Source of the DNA: Rubrivirga sp046845755 | GTDB lineage: Bacteria > Bacteroidota > Rhodothermia > Rhodothermales > Rubricoccaceae | DNA: 64,000 nucleotides | Reading direction: 5' to 3' | NCBI RefSeq assembly: GCF_046845755.1 | Contig: NZ_CP177357.1 | Span: 2,356,001-2,420,000 of the forward strand | In this document: positions 16,358-25,500 of the stretch, one piece after another | Numbering within the stretch: the first letter of the stretch is position 1 | How the letters are laid out: every line of letters starts with the position of its first letter | Translations under genes and position numbers: made by a program | Notes under the pieces: generated by a model | Seen by the model: only the letters and a program-made list of their open reading frames with translations | Told to the model about the DNA's origin: nothing | Databases searched by the model: none

Positions 16358-17359
16358 CTAGGCCTCCGGCCCGACCGTCGCGTGGTCGCCGATGTTGAGC
16401 GTCCCCGCGAAGCCGCGGACGTCGGCCGAGTGGCCGACCATCGACCCGTCGAGCGCCGAGCCCTCGATCGTCGCGTCGCCGAACACGATCGTGTTGCGGA
16501 CGGCCGACTCGGTGATCGTCGCGCCCCCGTGGACGGCCGCGAACGGGCCGACGACGGAGTCCTTGACGACGGCGCCGGGGCCGATAAAGACCGGCTCGAT
16601 GATGCGGCTGTTCTCGACCGTCCCCTCGGTCCGCGACTCGCCGTCGTGGCCGAGCACGATCTGGGACGTCTCCTTGATGGCCGGGATGGTCCCGCAGTCG
16701 AGCCACTCGGTGACCTTCGCCGTCTTGAACGTCGCGCCGTCCTTGAGCATCCGGTCGAGCGCGTCGGTGAGCTGGAACTCGTCGCCCTTGCCCGTCACGT
16801 CGTTGTCCATGAGGTACTGGATCTCGCGCCCGAGCCGCTGGCCCTCCTTGACGTAGTAGATCCCGACGATGGCCTCGTTCGAGATCGGCGTGTCGGGCTT
16901 CTCGACGAAGTCTGTGATCCGCGCGCCGTCCTTGACGACGACGCCGAACCGCGAGGGGTCCTCGACCTCCATCACCCAGACGACGGCGTCCGCGTCGAGG
17001 TCGGGCGCGGCGTCCATCGTAAACAGGGTGTCGGCGAAGACGAGGACGCACTCGCCGTCGAGCTTGTCGCCGGCCTGGGCAATGGCGTGGGCCGTGCCGA
17101 GCGCCGTGGCCTGGACGCCGAACGAGGCCTCGATCCCGAACCGGCTGCAGATCTCCGTGAGCTGCTCGCGGACGTCGTCGCCGAAGTCGGGGCCCAGGAT
17201 GAAGACGGCCTCCTCGAAGTCGCCGATGGCCGTCGCGAACGTCTCGACGATGCGCTCGACCATCGTGCGGCCGACGACGGGCAGGAGCGGCTTGGGGGTG
17301 ACGTGCGTGTGAGGGCGGAGCCGCGTGCCGCGGCCGGCCATGGGGACGATGAGCTTCAT
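16358..17359 (-). CDS. Sugar-phosphate nucleotidyltransferase with LbH tail
   Basis: 333 residues from the ATG at 17359 (MKLIVPMAGRGTRLRPHT); the frame is open further upstream but non-coding in composition. The Rossmann-like pyrophosphorylase domain shows GRGTRLRP, TPKPLLPVVGRTMVERIV, VFADTLF (metal-binding Asp), VEKPDTP and CGTIPAIKETS. The last 90 residues are hexapeptide-repeat-like (IIEPVFIGPGAVVKDSVVGPF), as in GlmU or RmlA-long types. It most likely makes a nucleotide sugar (dTDP- or UDP-glucose type) for envelope glycans; substrate not resolvable. A TAGCTTCC -7 box precedes it. Confidence 0.85.
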   Translation of the reverse strand: MKLIVPMAGRGTRLRPHTHVTPKPLLPVVGRTMVERIVETFATAIGDFEEAVFILGPDFGDDVREQLTEICSRFGIEASFGVQATALGTAHAIAQAGDKLDGECVLVFADTLFTMDAAPDLDADAVVWVMEVEDPSRFGVVVKDGARITDFVEKPDTPISNEAIVGIYYVKEGQRLGREIQYLMDNDVTGKGDEFQLTDALDRMLKDGATFKTAKVTEWLDCGTIPAIKETSQIVLGHDGESRTEGTVENSRIIEPVFIGPGAVVKDSVVGPFAAVHGGATITESAVRNTIVFGDATIEGSALDGSMVGHSADVRGFAGTLNIGDHATVGPEA

Positions 17360-17775
17360 GTCGGGCGTGCTGGAGAGGGGGCGGGAAGCTACGGGGGGCG
17401 GGCGTCGGCGATCCCGCTGGGCGGCCTCTTGGACGAGAGAAGAGGAGAAGAGGGCCGGACGAGAAGAGGACGCAGGGGAGGAATAACGAGGCTCGTCGGT
17501 GGGGCCAGACCCGGCGTGGTAATCGCGAGCCCTGCTCCTCACTTCCTCCCCTCCTCCCCTCCTCATCTCGTCCCTCCGTGACCTTGCGGCCGCTCACAGC
17601 GGCTCTGTCGGGGTGTCCACCCTGGGCGCCGCGCCGTCCACCGCCGAGCCCGCCCCATCGCCCCCTCCGCGCCGTTTTCGGCGGTCTGGAGCACCGGGCA
17701 CGGAACTTGGAAGCCGGATGGCACCGTATCAGGGTCGGCTCTTCTCCCGACCCCTCCCCCCACCCCACCACCCCC
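17360..17775. other. Divergent intergenic region with purine/pyrimidine-biased tracts
   Basis: 416 bp between divergent genes, no credible coding. It has a purine-rich tract (about 17430-17490, repeated GAGAAGAGGA units) and a pyrimidine-rich counterpart (about 17525-17578, CTCCTC units) that can pair as an imperfect inverted repeat. A possible promoter for the OmpA gene is TTG at 17707-17709 with TATCAGGG at 17727-17734 on the plus strand. Confidence 0.5.
17384..17391 (-). promoter_or_regulatory. Candidate -7 promoter element
   Basis: The minus strand reads TAGCTTCC, a near match to TAnnTTTG, 25 bp upstream of the nucleotidyltransferase ATG. Confidence 0.35.
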
Positions 17776-18462
17776 ATGTCCCTCTACTCCCTTCGCTACA
17801 CGCTGGCCGCCGGGCTGATGCTCGTGTTCGGCCTCACCGCCCTCCCCGCCTGCTCCAACATGGGCCGCGGCGCGGCCGTCGGCGCCGGCGCCGGCGCCGT
17901 CGTCGGCGGCGTCATCGGCCGGGCTACCGGCTCGACCGCCCGCGGCGCCATCATCGGCGCGGCCGTCGGCGGCACCGCCGGCGCCGTCATCGGCCGCCAG
18001 ATGGACAAGCAGGCCGAGGAGCTCGACCGCGAGCTCGAGAACGCCACCGTCACGCCCGTCCCGGGCGAGGACGGCGAGACGGCCGGCATCGCCATCCGCT
18101 TCGACAACGACTTGCTGTTCGACCTCGGGCAGGCGACCCTGCGCTCCGGCGTCCAGGCCGACTTGCGCGACCTCGCGTCGAGCCTGCGGACGTACTCCGA
18201 CCACGACGCGGTCATCGTCGGCCACGCCTCCACGGACGGCCCGACGGACTTTAACCAGTCGCTCTCCGAGCGTCGCGCCCGCGCGGTCTCCGACTTCCTG
18301 ATCGCTCAGGGCGTGCGCGCGTCGAGCCTCGACGCCTACGGCCGCGGTGAGATGGAGCCGCTCGCCGGCATCCCGGGCGAGTCGCCGCTCAACCGTCGCG
18401 TCGAGATCGCGATCTACCCGAGCGCGCAGTACCGGCAGGACGTCCAGTCGCAGTACAACTAG
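17776..18462 (+). CDS. OmpA-family lipoprotein with glycine-zipper domain
   Basis: 228 residues. The start MSLYSLRYTLAAGLMLVFGL leads to a lipobox LPAC (Cys about residue 29). A glycine-zipper segment (about 32-85, GAGAGAVVGGVIGRATGSTARG and a second copy) resembles YMGG-like membrane insertion motifs. The C-terminal OmpA domain (about 108-222) carries LLFDLGQATLRSG, IVGHASTDGPTDFNQSLSERRARAV and NRRVEIAIYP, with the Asp/Arg pair that contacts peptidoglycan diaminopimelate. It tethers the outer membrane to the wall. A strong terminator follows. Confidence 0.9.
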   Translation: MSLYSLRYTLAAGLMLVFGLTALPACSNMGRGAAVGAGAGAVVGGVIGRATGSTARGAIIGAAVGGTAGAVIGRQMDKQAEELDRELENATVTPVPGEDGETAGIAIRFDNDLLFDLGQATLRSGVQADLRDLASSLRTYSDHDAVIVGHASTDGPTDFNQSLSERRARAVSDFLIAQGVRASSLDAYGRGEMEPLAGIPGESPLNRRVEIAIYPSAQYRQDVQSQYN

Positions 18463-18500
18463 GCGGACCTACAGGCCGGCGCCCCTGCGGCGCTAGTTTC

Positions 18501-18538
18501 GCGGCCCCCGATGCTTCGGCGTCGGGGGCCGCTTTTTT
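18501..18538 (+). terminator. Rho-independent terminator after OmpA gene
   Basis: GCGGCCCCCGA pairs with TCGGGGGCCGC (11 bp) around a 10-base loop and is followed directly by six T residues (18533-18538). Confidence 0.9.
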
Positions 18539-18560
18539 GTGTCCCCGATCCCCTGCCGCC

Positions 18561-19292
18561 ATGCCCGAGACCACCCGCACCGAGACGCCCTTCGAGGCCG
18601 ACCGCCAGATGTCGCCCCTCGAGATGGCGCGGTGGCAGAACGAGCGCATCAAGGACACGTGGCGCATCTTCCGGGTGATGAGCGAGTTCGTCGAGGGGTT
18701 CGAGCGGCTGGGCTCGGTGGGCCCGAGCGTGTCGGTCTTCGGCTCGGCCCGGACGCCCCAGGACCACGAGTACTACGCGCTCGGCATCGCCGTCGGGAAG
18801 GAGCTCGCCGACCGGGGGTACGCCGTCATCACCGGCGGCGGGCCGGGCATCATGCAGGCGGCGAACGAGGGGGCCCACCGCGCGGGCGGGGTCTCGGTCG
18901 GGCTCAACATCGCGCTCCCCCACGAGCAGCACGTCAACCCCTACGTCGACGCGCCGCACAACCTGACCTTCGAGTTCTTCTTCGTCCGCAAGACGATGTT
19001 CGTCAAGTACGCCCAGGGCTACATCGTGCTGCCGGGCGGGTTCGGGACGATGGATGAGCTGTTCGAGAGCCTGACGCTGATCCAGACCAAGAAGACGGCC
19101 CGCTTCCCGGTCGTCCTGATGGGGACGGCGTACTGGGCCGGGCTCATCACCTGGATTCAAGAGACGCTGCTGGACGGCGGCTACATCTCGCCCGAGGACC
19201 CCGACCTCTTTGTCCTGACGGACGACCCCGTTGAGGCGGTCGACGTGATCGACCGGTTCTGCGCCGAGGCCGGCATCGCGCCGAACTTCTAA
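18561..19292 (+). CDS. TIGR00730 LOG-family protein (nucleotide phosphoribohydrolase)
   Basis: 243 residues. The lysine decarboxylase-like Rossmann fold shows SVSVFGSARTP, VITGGGPGIMQAANEGA and the signature PGGFGTMDELFESLTLIQT. Proteins of this family hydrolyse nucleoside 5'-monophosphates to base plus ribose 5-phosphate (LOG/YgdH/PpnN-like). The ATG at 18561 is preferred to the upstream in-frame start, which lies in the preceding terminator. An unusually long N-terminal helical region (about 1-50) is present, as in the larger PpnN-like subgroup. Convergent with the Na/Pi symporter. Confidence 0.88.
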   Translation: MPETTRTETPFEADRQMSPLEMARWQNERIKDTWRIFRVMSEFVEGFERLGSVGPSVSVFGSARTPQDHEYYALGIAVGKELADRGYAVITGGGPGIMQAANEGAHRAGGVSVGLNIALPHEQHVNPYVDAPHNLTFEFFFVRKTMFVKYAQGYIVLPGGFGTMDELFESLTLIQTKKTARFPVVLMGTAYWAGLITWIQETLLDGGYISPEDPDLFVLTDDPVEAVDVIDRFCAEAGIAPNF

Positions 19293-19341
19293 GCGATCGG
19301 GGCTCGGCGATCGGCCGTCGGGGACAGGTCCGAACGCAGGC

Positions 19342-19372
19342 CGCCCCGCCGACGGCTCGCGTCAGCGGGGCG
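19342..19372. terminator. GC-rich hairpin between convergent genes
   Basis: CGCCCCGC pairs with GCGGGGCG (8 bp) around a 15-base loop. There is no T-tract on either strand, so it may be a weak or bidirectional terminator. The same CGCCCCGCCGA core forms the flotillin terminator at 36913-36951. Confidence 0.45.
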
Positions 19373-19420
19373 GGTGGAGCCGGGGGCCGCCCCGATCCCG
19401 GATGGCCGGGGGCCGGTCGC

Positions 19421-20644
19421 CTAGAGGATGAACTCCAGCGCGAGCGGGAGCAGGTAGAACAGGCCCAGGATGTAGGCGATGGCGTAGAGCCGGTTCTTGA
19501 ACGCCAGCTCGCCGACGAACTCGGCCATCCGGATCGGGATCTCGCGGATGAACGGGATCGGGTAGACGATCAGGATGCCGAACACATTGAACAGCGTGTG
19601 GCACAGCGCGATCGTGAGGCCCGCGAGCGCGGCCTCCTCGCCGCCCGAGATGGCCACGGCCGCCGCGAACAGGCCCGTCGCCGTCGTGCCGACGTTGGAG
19701 CCCAGCATGTACGGGAAGACCTTGCGCACGCTCAGCACGCCGGCGCCGACGAGCGGGATCACCAGGCTCGTCGTGACGGACGACGACTGGACCAGGAACG
19801 TGAGCACCATCCCGAAGAGCATCGCCATCATCGGGTTGCCGAAGACGTACTTGTCGAGCGCGCCCTCCGACCGCCCGAGCACGAGCGACTTCAGCACGAC
19901 CACGAGGTAGCGGAGCGCCGTGAACAGCAGGACGATGCCGACGAGCGCCGTCACCCAGGCGTTCTCCGCCAGGACCGTCTCGCCGATCCACTTGGCGAAC
20001 TGGTCGAAGGGCGTCTTGCCCATCCCGCCGGAGTCGACGCCCGGGATGGCGTTCGCGAGGGCGATCGCCGGCTTCGAGATGACGCCGAAGAACAGCTCGA
20101 GGGGCAGCAGGATGGCGACGGCGATCCAGTTAAAAAAATCGTGGACGGTCGCCCCGGCCATGGCGCGGCGGAACTCGTCGGGCCGTGTGATGTGGCCCAT
20201 CGAGACGATCGTGTTGGTCACCGTCGTGCCGATGTTGGCGCCCATGATGACCGGGATCGCGTTCGCCACCCCGAGCGTGCCGGTCGCCACGAGGCCGACG
20301 ACGATCGAGGTCGTGGTCGAGGAGGACTGGACCAGGCTGGTGGCCAGGATGCCCAAGATGAGGCCGAGAAGCGGGCTGGCGGTGGCGTCGGCGAGCAGGC
20401 CTTCCAGGTCGAAGGAGCCCTTGCCGAGCCCCTTGATGCCGTCGCCCATGAGCTCGAGCGCGAGCACGAACAGGCTCATGATGGCGACCAGCAGGACCAG
20501 CCGGACCCACAGGGGCTGCTTGGCGGGCGTGGCCGGGTCGCCGTCGAGGTCGTCGCGGTCGATGGGTGGGAGGCCGGTCAGCGCGTCGAGGTGCTCGTCG
20601 CGGTCGGGCCGGGCGCCCGGGCGGGCGTCGTCAGATGTGGGCAT
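19421..20644 (-). CDS. Na+/phosphate symporter (NptA/PNaS family)
   Basis: 407 residues with about eight to nine membrane helices. The two inverted repeats typical of the family are clear: SLVQSSSTTTSIVVGLVATG with MGANIGTTVTNTI, and FLVQSSSVTTSLVIPLVGAG with LGSNVGTTATGLF. These QSSS motifs line the transport path in NaPi-II proteins. It imports phosphate, driven by sodium, at the inner membrane. It is last in a porin-PhoU-symporter unit preceded by a Pho-box-like repeat, 59 bp after the PhoU gene. Confidence 0.9.
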   Translation of the reverse strand: MPTSDDARPGARPDRDEHLDALTGLPPIDRDDLDGDPATPAKQPLWVRLVLLVAIMSLFVLALELMGDGIKGLGKGSFDLEGLLADATASPLLGLILGILATSLVQSSSTTTSIVVGLVATGTLGVANAIPVIMGANIGTTVTNTIVSMGHITRPDEFRRAMAGATVHDFFNWIAVAILLPLELFFGVISKPAIALANAIPGVDSGGMGKTPFDQFAKWIGETVLAENAWVTALVGIVLLFTALRYLVVVLKSLVLGRSEGALDKYVFGNPMMAMLFGMVLTFLVQSSSVTTSLVIPLVGAGVLSVRKVFPYMLGSNVGTTATGLFAAAVAISGGEEAALAGLTIALCHTLFNVFGILIVYPIPFIREIPIRMAEFVGELAFKNRLYAIAYILGLFYLLPLALEFIL

Positions 20645-20703
20645 GGGGAGTGGGTGAGTCGGTGAGTCGGGAGTCCGAGGGCTTCAGGGCCCGGGGCACC
20701 GGC

Positions 20704-21360
20704 TCAGCCCCAGGAGGGCGAGTTGCGGACCTGGTCGAACGGCAGGGCGACGGCCGAGACGATGTTGGACAAGTGCGACGAGGTCCGCCCGATCATCCGG
20801 GCGCCGACCGCCAGGACGACGGCCTCGTTCGAGGTCACGTCGTCGGCGCTCGCGATCTCCTGGAGGAAGGCAGCGACGTCCTTTTTGGTCTGGTCGTGCT
20901 CCTCCATGATGGCGCGGCCGACGCCGGCGTCGCCGACGACGAACGAGCGGCGGACGCGGGGGAACGTGGCCTGGACGCGGTCGCGGATCGGCCGGAGCGC
21001 GTCGACGTGGCGCCCCATGCGGGGGGCCGCGGCGAGGTCGGAGATCTTGGCGATGTTCTTGGCGAGGTCGCCGCAGCGCTCGGCGTCCTGCACGATCGAG
21101 ACGAGCAGCAGGCTGAACGAGGTCTCGACCTTGGGGTCGGAGACCATGTGCTCGAGGACGGCCCGGCGAACGGAGGTCTCGCCCGCGTTGATCGTCTCGT
21201 CCATGGCCGAGAGGTCGACGTGGAGGGACTCGTTGTCGAGCAGGCAGTTGGTGGCCGCGGCGAACATGGTGTCGGCCGTGTCGAGCATGGCCCCGAGGTC
21301 TTCGAGGGCGCGGTCGACGAGGGGCGGGCGCGAGCCCGTGAGGAAGCTGAAGAAGTTCAT
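20704..21360 (-). CDS. PhoU-domain protein
   Basis: 218 residues from the ATG at 21360 (MNFFSFLTGSRPP). The sequence is all-helical with PhoU-like acidic/polar signatures: LDNESLHVDLSAMDETINAGETSVRR, VSIVQDAERCGDLAKNIAKISDLA and MIGRTSSHLSNIVSAV. PhoU domains bind metal clusters and regulate phosphate uptake, often together with Na/Pi symporters. The porin gene ends 11 bp upstream and the symporter gene follows, so it probably modulates that transporter. It has one extended domain rather than two textbook repeats. Confidence 0.78.
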   Translation of the reverse strand: MNFFSFLTGSRPPLVDRALEDLGAMLDTADTMFAAATNCLLDNESLHVDLSAMDETINAGETSVRRAVLEHMVSDPKVETSFSLLLVSIVQDAERCGDLAKNIAKISDLAAAPRMGRHVDALRPIRDRVQATFPRVRRSFVVGDAGVGRAIMEEHDQTKKDVAAFLQEIASADDVTSNEAVVLAVGARMIGRTSSHLSNIVSAVALPFDQVRNSPSWG

Positions 21361-21371
21361 CGGTGCGGGGG

Positions 21372-22376
21372 TTAGAAGCGGATGTCGACGGTGACGCGGC
21401 CCAACACCTCGGCGTCGCCGCCCTCGGGGCGCTCGACGATGACGTTGGGCATGAGCTGGACGGACGGCGCGAGCCGCTGGGCGAGCGCCACCAGAACGTA
21501 GTGCTCGCCGACCCCCGACCGCGCGACGGCGGCCTCGGCAAAGTCGTAGCGGGCGACGAGCCGGGTGCGGGGCGCGAGCGCGACGGCCCCGAACACGCTG
21601 ACCCCGACGCCGGTCTCGGTGTCGAGCCCGGCCGCCTCGGGGTCCTCGACCACGTAGGCCACCTCGACGCCGCCCCGGGCGCGCTCGGTGACGGCGCCGA
21701 CAAACGCCGAGGCGCGCGTGCTGGCCTGCCGCGTCCCGTCGTCGGGGTCGGACTCGGTGTAGTCGGCGCCGAGCGTGGCGCGGAGCGGGGAGCCGTCGGG
21801 GAGGTACGCGAGCTGGCCGTAGACCCGCTTCCCGTTGGCCCCGGCGTCTTCGCGCTGGACGCCGTTCCCGTTCGCGACCATCGCCGAGTAGCGCAGCCCG
21901 GACCCGCCCAGCGGGCCGTCGGCGCGCAGGCCGAAGTCGCGGGACTCGCGCAGGCGCGTCCGGTCGGTCAGGGTTTGGGCCAGGCTCCGGTAGCCCCAGA
22001 CCGTCTCGGCGACCTCGAAGACGGGCGGCGGCTGGACGCCCAGCGTGGCGCGGTGGCCGTCCGGGGCATACCGCCAGCGGACCCAGGCGTCCTTCACGAA
22101 CGGCGACGGGCGGCCCTGCGCGGTCGTCGAGCGCGTCGTGGCTTCCAACCGGACGCGGGCGTCGAAGGCGTCGTCGAGGGCCACGTCGGCGGTGAGGTAG
22201 ATGCGGCGGTAGTCGAACGAGTTGTCGCCGACGGCGGCGGCGTCGGCCGAGGCCAGCAGGTAGCGGTAGTCGACGTAGGCCAGGCCGCTCCAGTCGACGG
22301 TGGGCTGGGCAGAGGCGGAGGTCGCCGAGAGGGCCAGTGCCGTCACGCACAGGACCCAGGCTCGTTGCAGAGTCAC
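21372..22376 (-). CDS. Phosphate-selective-type outer-membrane porin
   Basis: 334 residues from a GTG at 22376, which places a signal peptide at the N-terminus (TLQRAWVLCVTALALSATSASAQ). An in-frame ATG at 22427 would add 17 residues before it. The body is a beta-barrel of the OprO/OprP style: SGLAYVDYRYLLAS, RRIYLTADVALDDAFDARVR, KDAWVRWRYAPDGHRATLGVQ, and SRDFGLRADGPLGG, ending VTVDIRF with a terminal Phe. Its place ahead of PhoU and a Na/Pi symporter supports phosphate passage. Porin identity is firm, selectivity inferred. Confidence 0.75.
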   Translation of the reverse strand: MTLQRAWVLCVTALALSATSASAQPTVDWSGLAYVDYRYLLASADAAAVGDNSFDYRRIYLTADVALDDAFDARVRLEATTRSTTAQGRPSPFVKDAWVRWRYAPDGHRATLGVQPPPVFEVAETVWGYRSLAQTLTDRTRLRESRDFGLRADGPLGGSGLRYSAMVANGNGVQREDAGANGKRVYGQLAYLPDGSPLRATLGADYTESDPDDGTRQASTRASAFVGAVTERARGGVEVAYVVEDPEAAGLDTETGVGVSVFGAVALAPRTRLVARYDFAEAAVARSGVGEHYVLVALAQRLAPSVQLMPNVIVERPEGGDAEVLGRVTVDIRF

Positions 22377-22450
22377 GGGAGAAGAGGGGTAGTGGTCCGC
22401 CCGCGGCGCGGGGTGGGAATCGGACATCCGCCGGCGAAGATGGCCGGTGC

Positions 22451-22468
22451 CTGTTACGACAGTGTTAC
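22451..22468. promoter_or_regulatory. Pho-box-like direct repeat
   Basis: CTGTTAC-GACA-GTGTTAC on the plus strand (TAACA-type repeats on the minus strand) is two 7-bp direct repeats with an 11-bp period. The architecture is that of PhoB/PhoP binding sites. It lies 75 bp upstream of the porin GTG and ahead of the PhoU and Na/Pi symporter genes. Confidence 0.5.
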
Positions 22469-22544
22469 CGGTCGGTGGAGCGCTTGCTGAGACCGCCGCG
22501 CCGTGCCGGCGGGCGGGCGTCTCCGCCTGTCGTCCTGAGCGGGC

Positions 22545-25500
22545 CTACAGGGCGGCCGAGAGTTGGACTCGGACCGTCTGGATGACGCGGCTCCCGGCCG
22601 GCGCCCGGCCGTCGTAGACGAGCGAGCCGCGCACGCGCTCGGTGAGGCCGATTTGCGCGTCGACGCCCCAGATGGCCGAGAGGCCGGGGCCGCGGCCGTC
22701 GGTGAGCTCGAACAGCGACAGCCCGCCGCCCTCGGCCCCGCGCAGCGACACGCTCGACCCCTCGACGCGCGCGGCGGCCGTAAACCGGCCCGACCGCGTC
22801 CACCGGGCTTCCAAGGGGACGCGGGCGACGAACGCGCCCGTCGGGCGGCCCGGCCCCGCGAGCGCGTCCGTCCGGGTCGACAGCGTGGGCGCGACGGACA
22901 CCTCGACGCGCGGCGACGGCGCCCACCGAACCGAGCCCTCGGCGCCAACGCTCCCGATGTCGAACGTTCGGCTGGCGAACGCCTCGCTCAGCGTGCGGCG
23001 GCGGCTGGCGACGGCCGCGAGCCGAGCGTCGAGCGTCGGCGCGAGGGGGGCGAACGCCTCGGCGCGGGCGGTCTGAACGAGGCGGCGCTCCAGCCCGGCT
23101 GCGAGGCGGGCCGTCGACTGAGCGTGGGAGAGGGCGAGCCGCCCACCCCGGTCGGCGAGGTCCGGAAACAAAATCACGTCCTGATCGACGCGGAACCGGC
23201 CGTCGACCGTCCCCGCGTCGAGGTCGGGCTGCTGCAGGACGGCGGGGTCGAGCAGGAGGACGCGGAGCACGTCGCGCTCGCGCGTCGTCTCGCGCACGTC
23301 GACGACGGTCCGCAAGGCCACGGCGCGGAAGACGCTCGCGAGCGGGCCGTCGCCCGTCGTGAGGCGGCCGGGGCGGGCGTCCATGCGGAGTCCCAGGCCC
23401 ACGCCGACGGTCGGGACGAGGTCGGTGCCGGGGACGAACGTGCGGAGGTAGGTGCCTTCGAGCGGCGTGGTCTCGGGGAAGAACTCGTCGAGCTGGGCGA
23501 CGCCATCCGGCTCTCCCGCACGGGGCTCCCCCTCGCCGTCTCGCCAGACGTACTCGCCCAGGTCCTGCCCGACGCGCACGAACGTCTCCTGCAGGATCGG
23601 CGCACGCTCCGTCAGCGCGTCGTAGACGACCCGGCCATCGAGGGCGCCTCTGGCGACGGAGCCGCGCGAGGCGAGTCGCAAGGCGACCGACTCGGCGTCC
23701 GAGCGCCCCTGCTCACGGAAGGCGTCGGTGTAGCGCTTGCGGCGGTAGCCGAGGCGCCCCTCGGTCTGGAACGTGCCACCGACGGCCCGGCCCGAGGCCT
23801 CGACCGTCAGCGCCGTTGCGGCGTCCGCGAAGCTCTCCCCGCCGTCGAGGGCGAGGGGCTCCGACTCGCGACGCAGCTCGACGAAGGCCTGCGCGTCCGA
23901 CCCGCCGGAGGCGACCCCCAAGCCCGGCCGGATGGCCAGAAAGGAATACGACGCCGAGAGCAGCGAGTCCTGAGGGAAGACGCCGGACTGGCTCCGGCGC
24001 TCGTGCTCGAATCCCAGGCTGGGGCGGAAGGCCCCGAGCGTGACCGCGCCGACGGTCTGGGCACGGCGAAACGCACCCGTCCCGATCTGGCTCGCGATGG
24101 GCCCGTCGCCCGAGGTCGCCGTCGCCGCCCCTTCGAGCACCAGCGACCGCCGCTCGTCGCCGATCGTCGCCGCAAGGGCGGCGCGCGACGAGGTCAGGTC
24201 CGCGAGCACCAGCCGGCCCGCTTGCGCCTCGGCGGTCACGCCCTCGCGAGCCCACGCCAGCACGCCCTCCGTCGTCGACTCGCCGAGCGTGTCGAGGGCG
24301 CTGCCGAAGGGCGTCCCGCCGCGCGCGAGGTTCCAGCGGCGGTTGAAGTCGACGCCGCGAACGCGGTCGAGCGGACGGAAGTCGTCGGCGCGCTGGCGCA
24401 GGGCGAGCTGGCCGGTGAGCGCGCCGCCCCCGAGGGGGACGGCCGCGAGACGGAGCCCGGTCTCGAAGGCGCCCGCGCCGTCGTCGCCGTCGCCCACGTC
24501 GGACAGCGTGTTGCCGTCGTCGACGGACCGCGCGAGCTCGCCGAAGGCCTGCACGCCGGGGACAAGCGTGACCGCACCGCGCGCGTCGACGAGCGTGCGG
24601 CTGGCGGGGCGCGGCAGGATCCGGAAGGGCACGAAGTCGCCCCGGCCGGGCCCGACGTACTCGTACAGGATGCCGTTGAGCGCGGCGCCGCCCCGGCGGT
24701 AGTCGCCCTGCCCGGCCCCGACACGGGTGAATCGGACGCGGAAGACCTCGGCGTCGCCGGGGCGGGCGGGGACGAAGATGGTGACGGGCTGCCCGACCTC
24801 GGTCGTGTCGCGCCGGGTGTAGAGCACGAACGGGCTCTCGGCGTCGAACGGGACGGGCTGCTCGCCGGGGACGAGCACGGGCGCGTCGCCCGCGGCGCGG
24901 ATCAGGTCGAGCTCGGCGTCGCCCAGGCCCAGGTCCGTCGCGCTGCCGATCGCGTCGGCCTCGCGGTAGACCCGGACGCCGACCGAGCCGCGCGCCTGGT
25001 CTCCCCTCCCCAACTCTAGGTCCACGCCCGAGGCCACAAGCGTTTGGGTAAACCCGCCCGAGGAGTACTCGAAGTCGACGGTGATCCGGCGCTCGGCGGT
25101 GATCAGGTGGGCCGGAGTAAAGGTGACCTCGCCCGTCCCGTAGTCGATGGTGTAGTCGGCGCTGGCGCCCCTCGCCAGCAGGCGGCCGTCCAAAAACACG
25201 CGTTCGCTGCCGGGCACGACGATCACGAATGCCTCCCCGGCCTCGCCCTCCAGCCGGTACGGGCCCTGCACGCCCTCGGCGGGCGCGAGGTCCTGGCTCC
25301 GGAACCGGCCGCGCGTGGCGCTCGCGGAGCCGAGCACGCGCCCCCCACGCACGACCCCGGCCGCCGGGATCCGGGTCTCGACGACGGCCCCCTGCACCTG
25401 GCGCGAGAGCGGCGCGAAGGCGGTCCCGGGGAGCGCGAGGTCGACATCCCCCAGGCGCGCGCGGACGCCCGGCCCGTCGACCTCGACGTAGACGCGGTCG

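Noticed and set aside
13604..17581. Very long plus-strand open frame opposite mutS2 and the nucleotidyltransferase
   Set aside because: Composition is that of a GC-rich shadow frame; it covers three real minus-strand genes.
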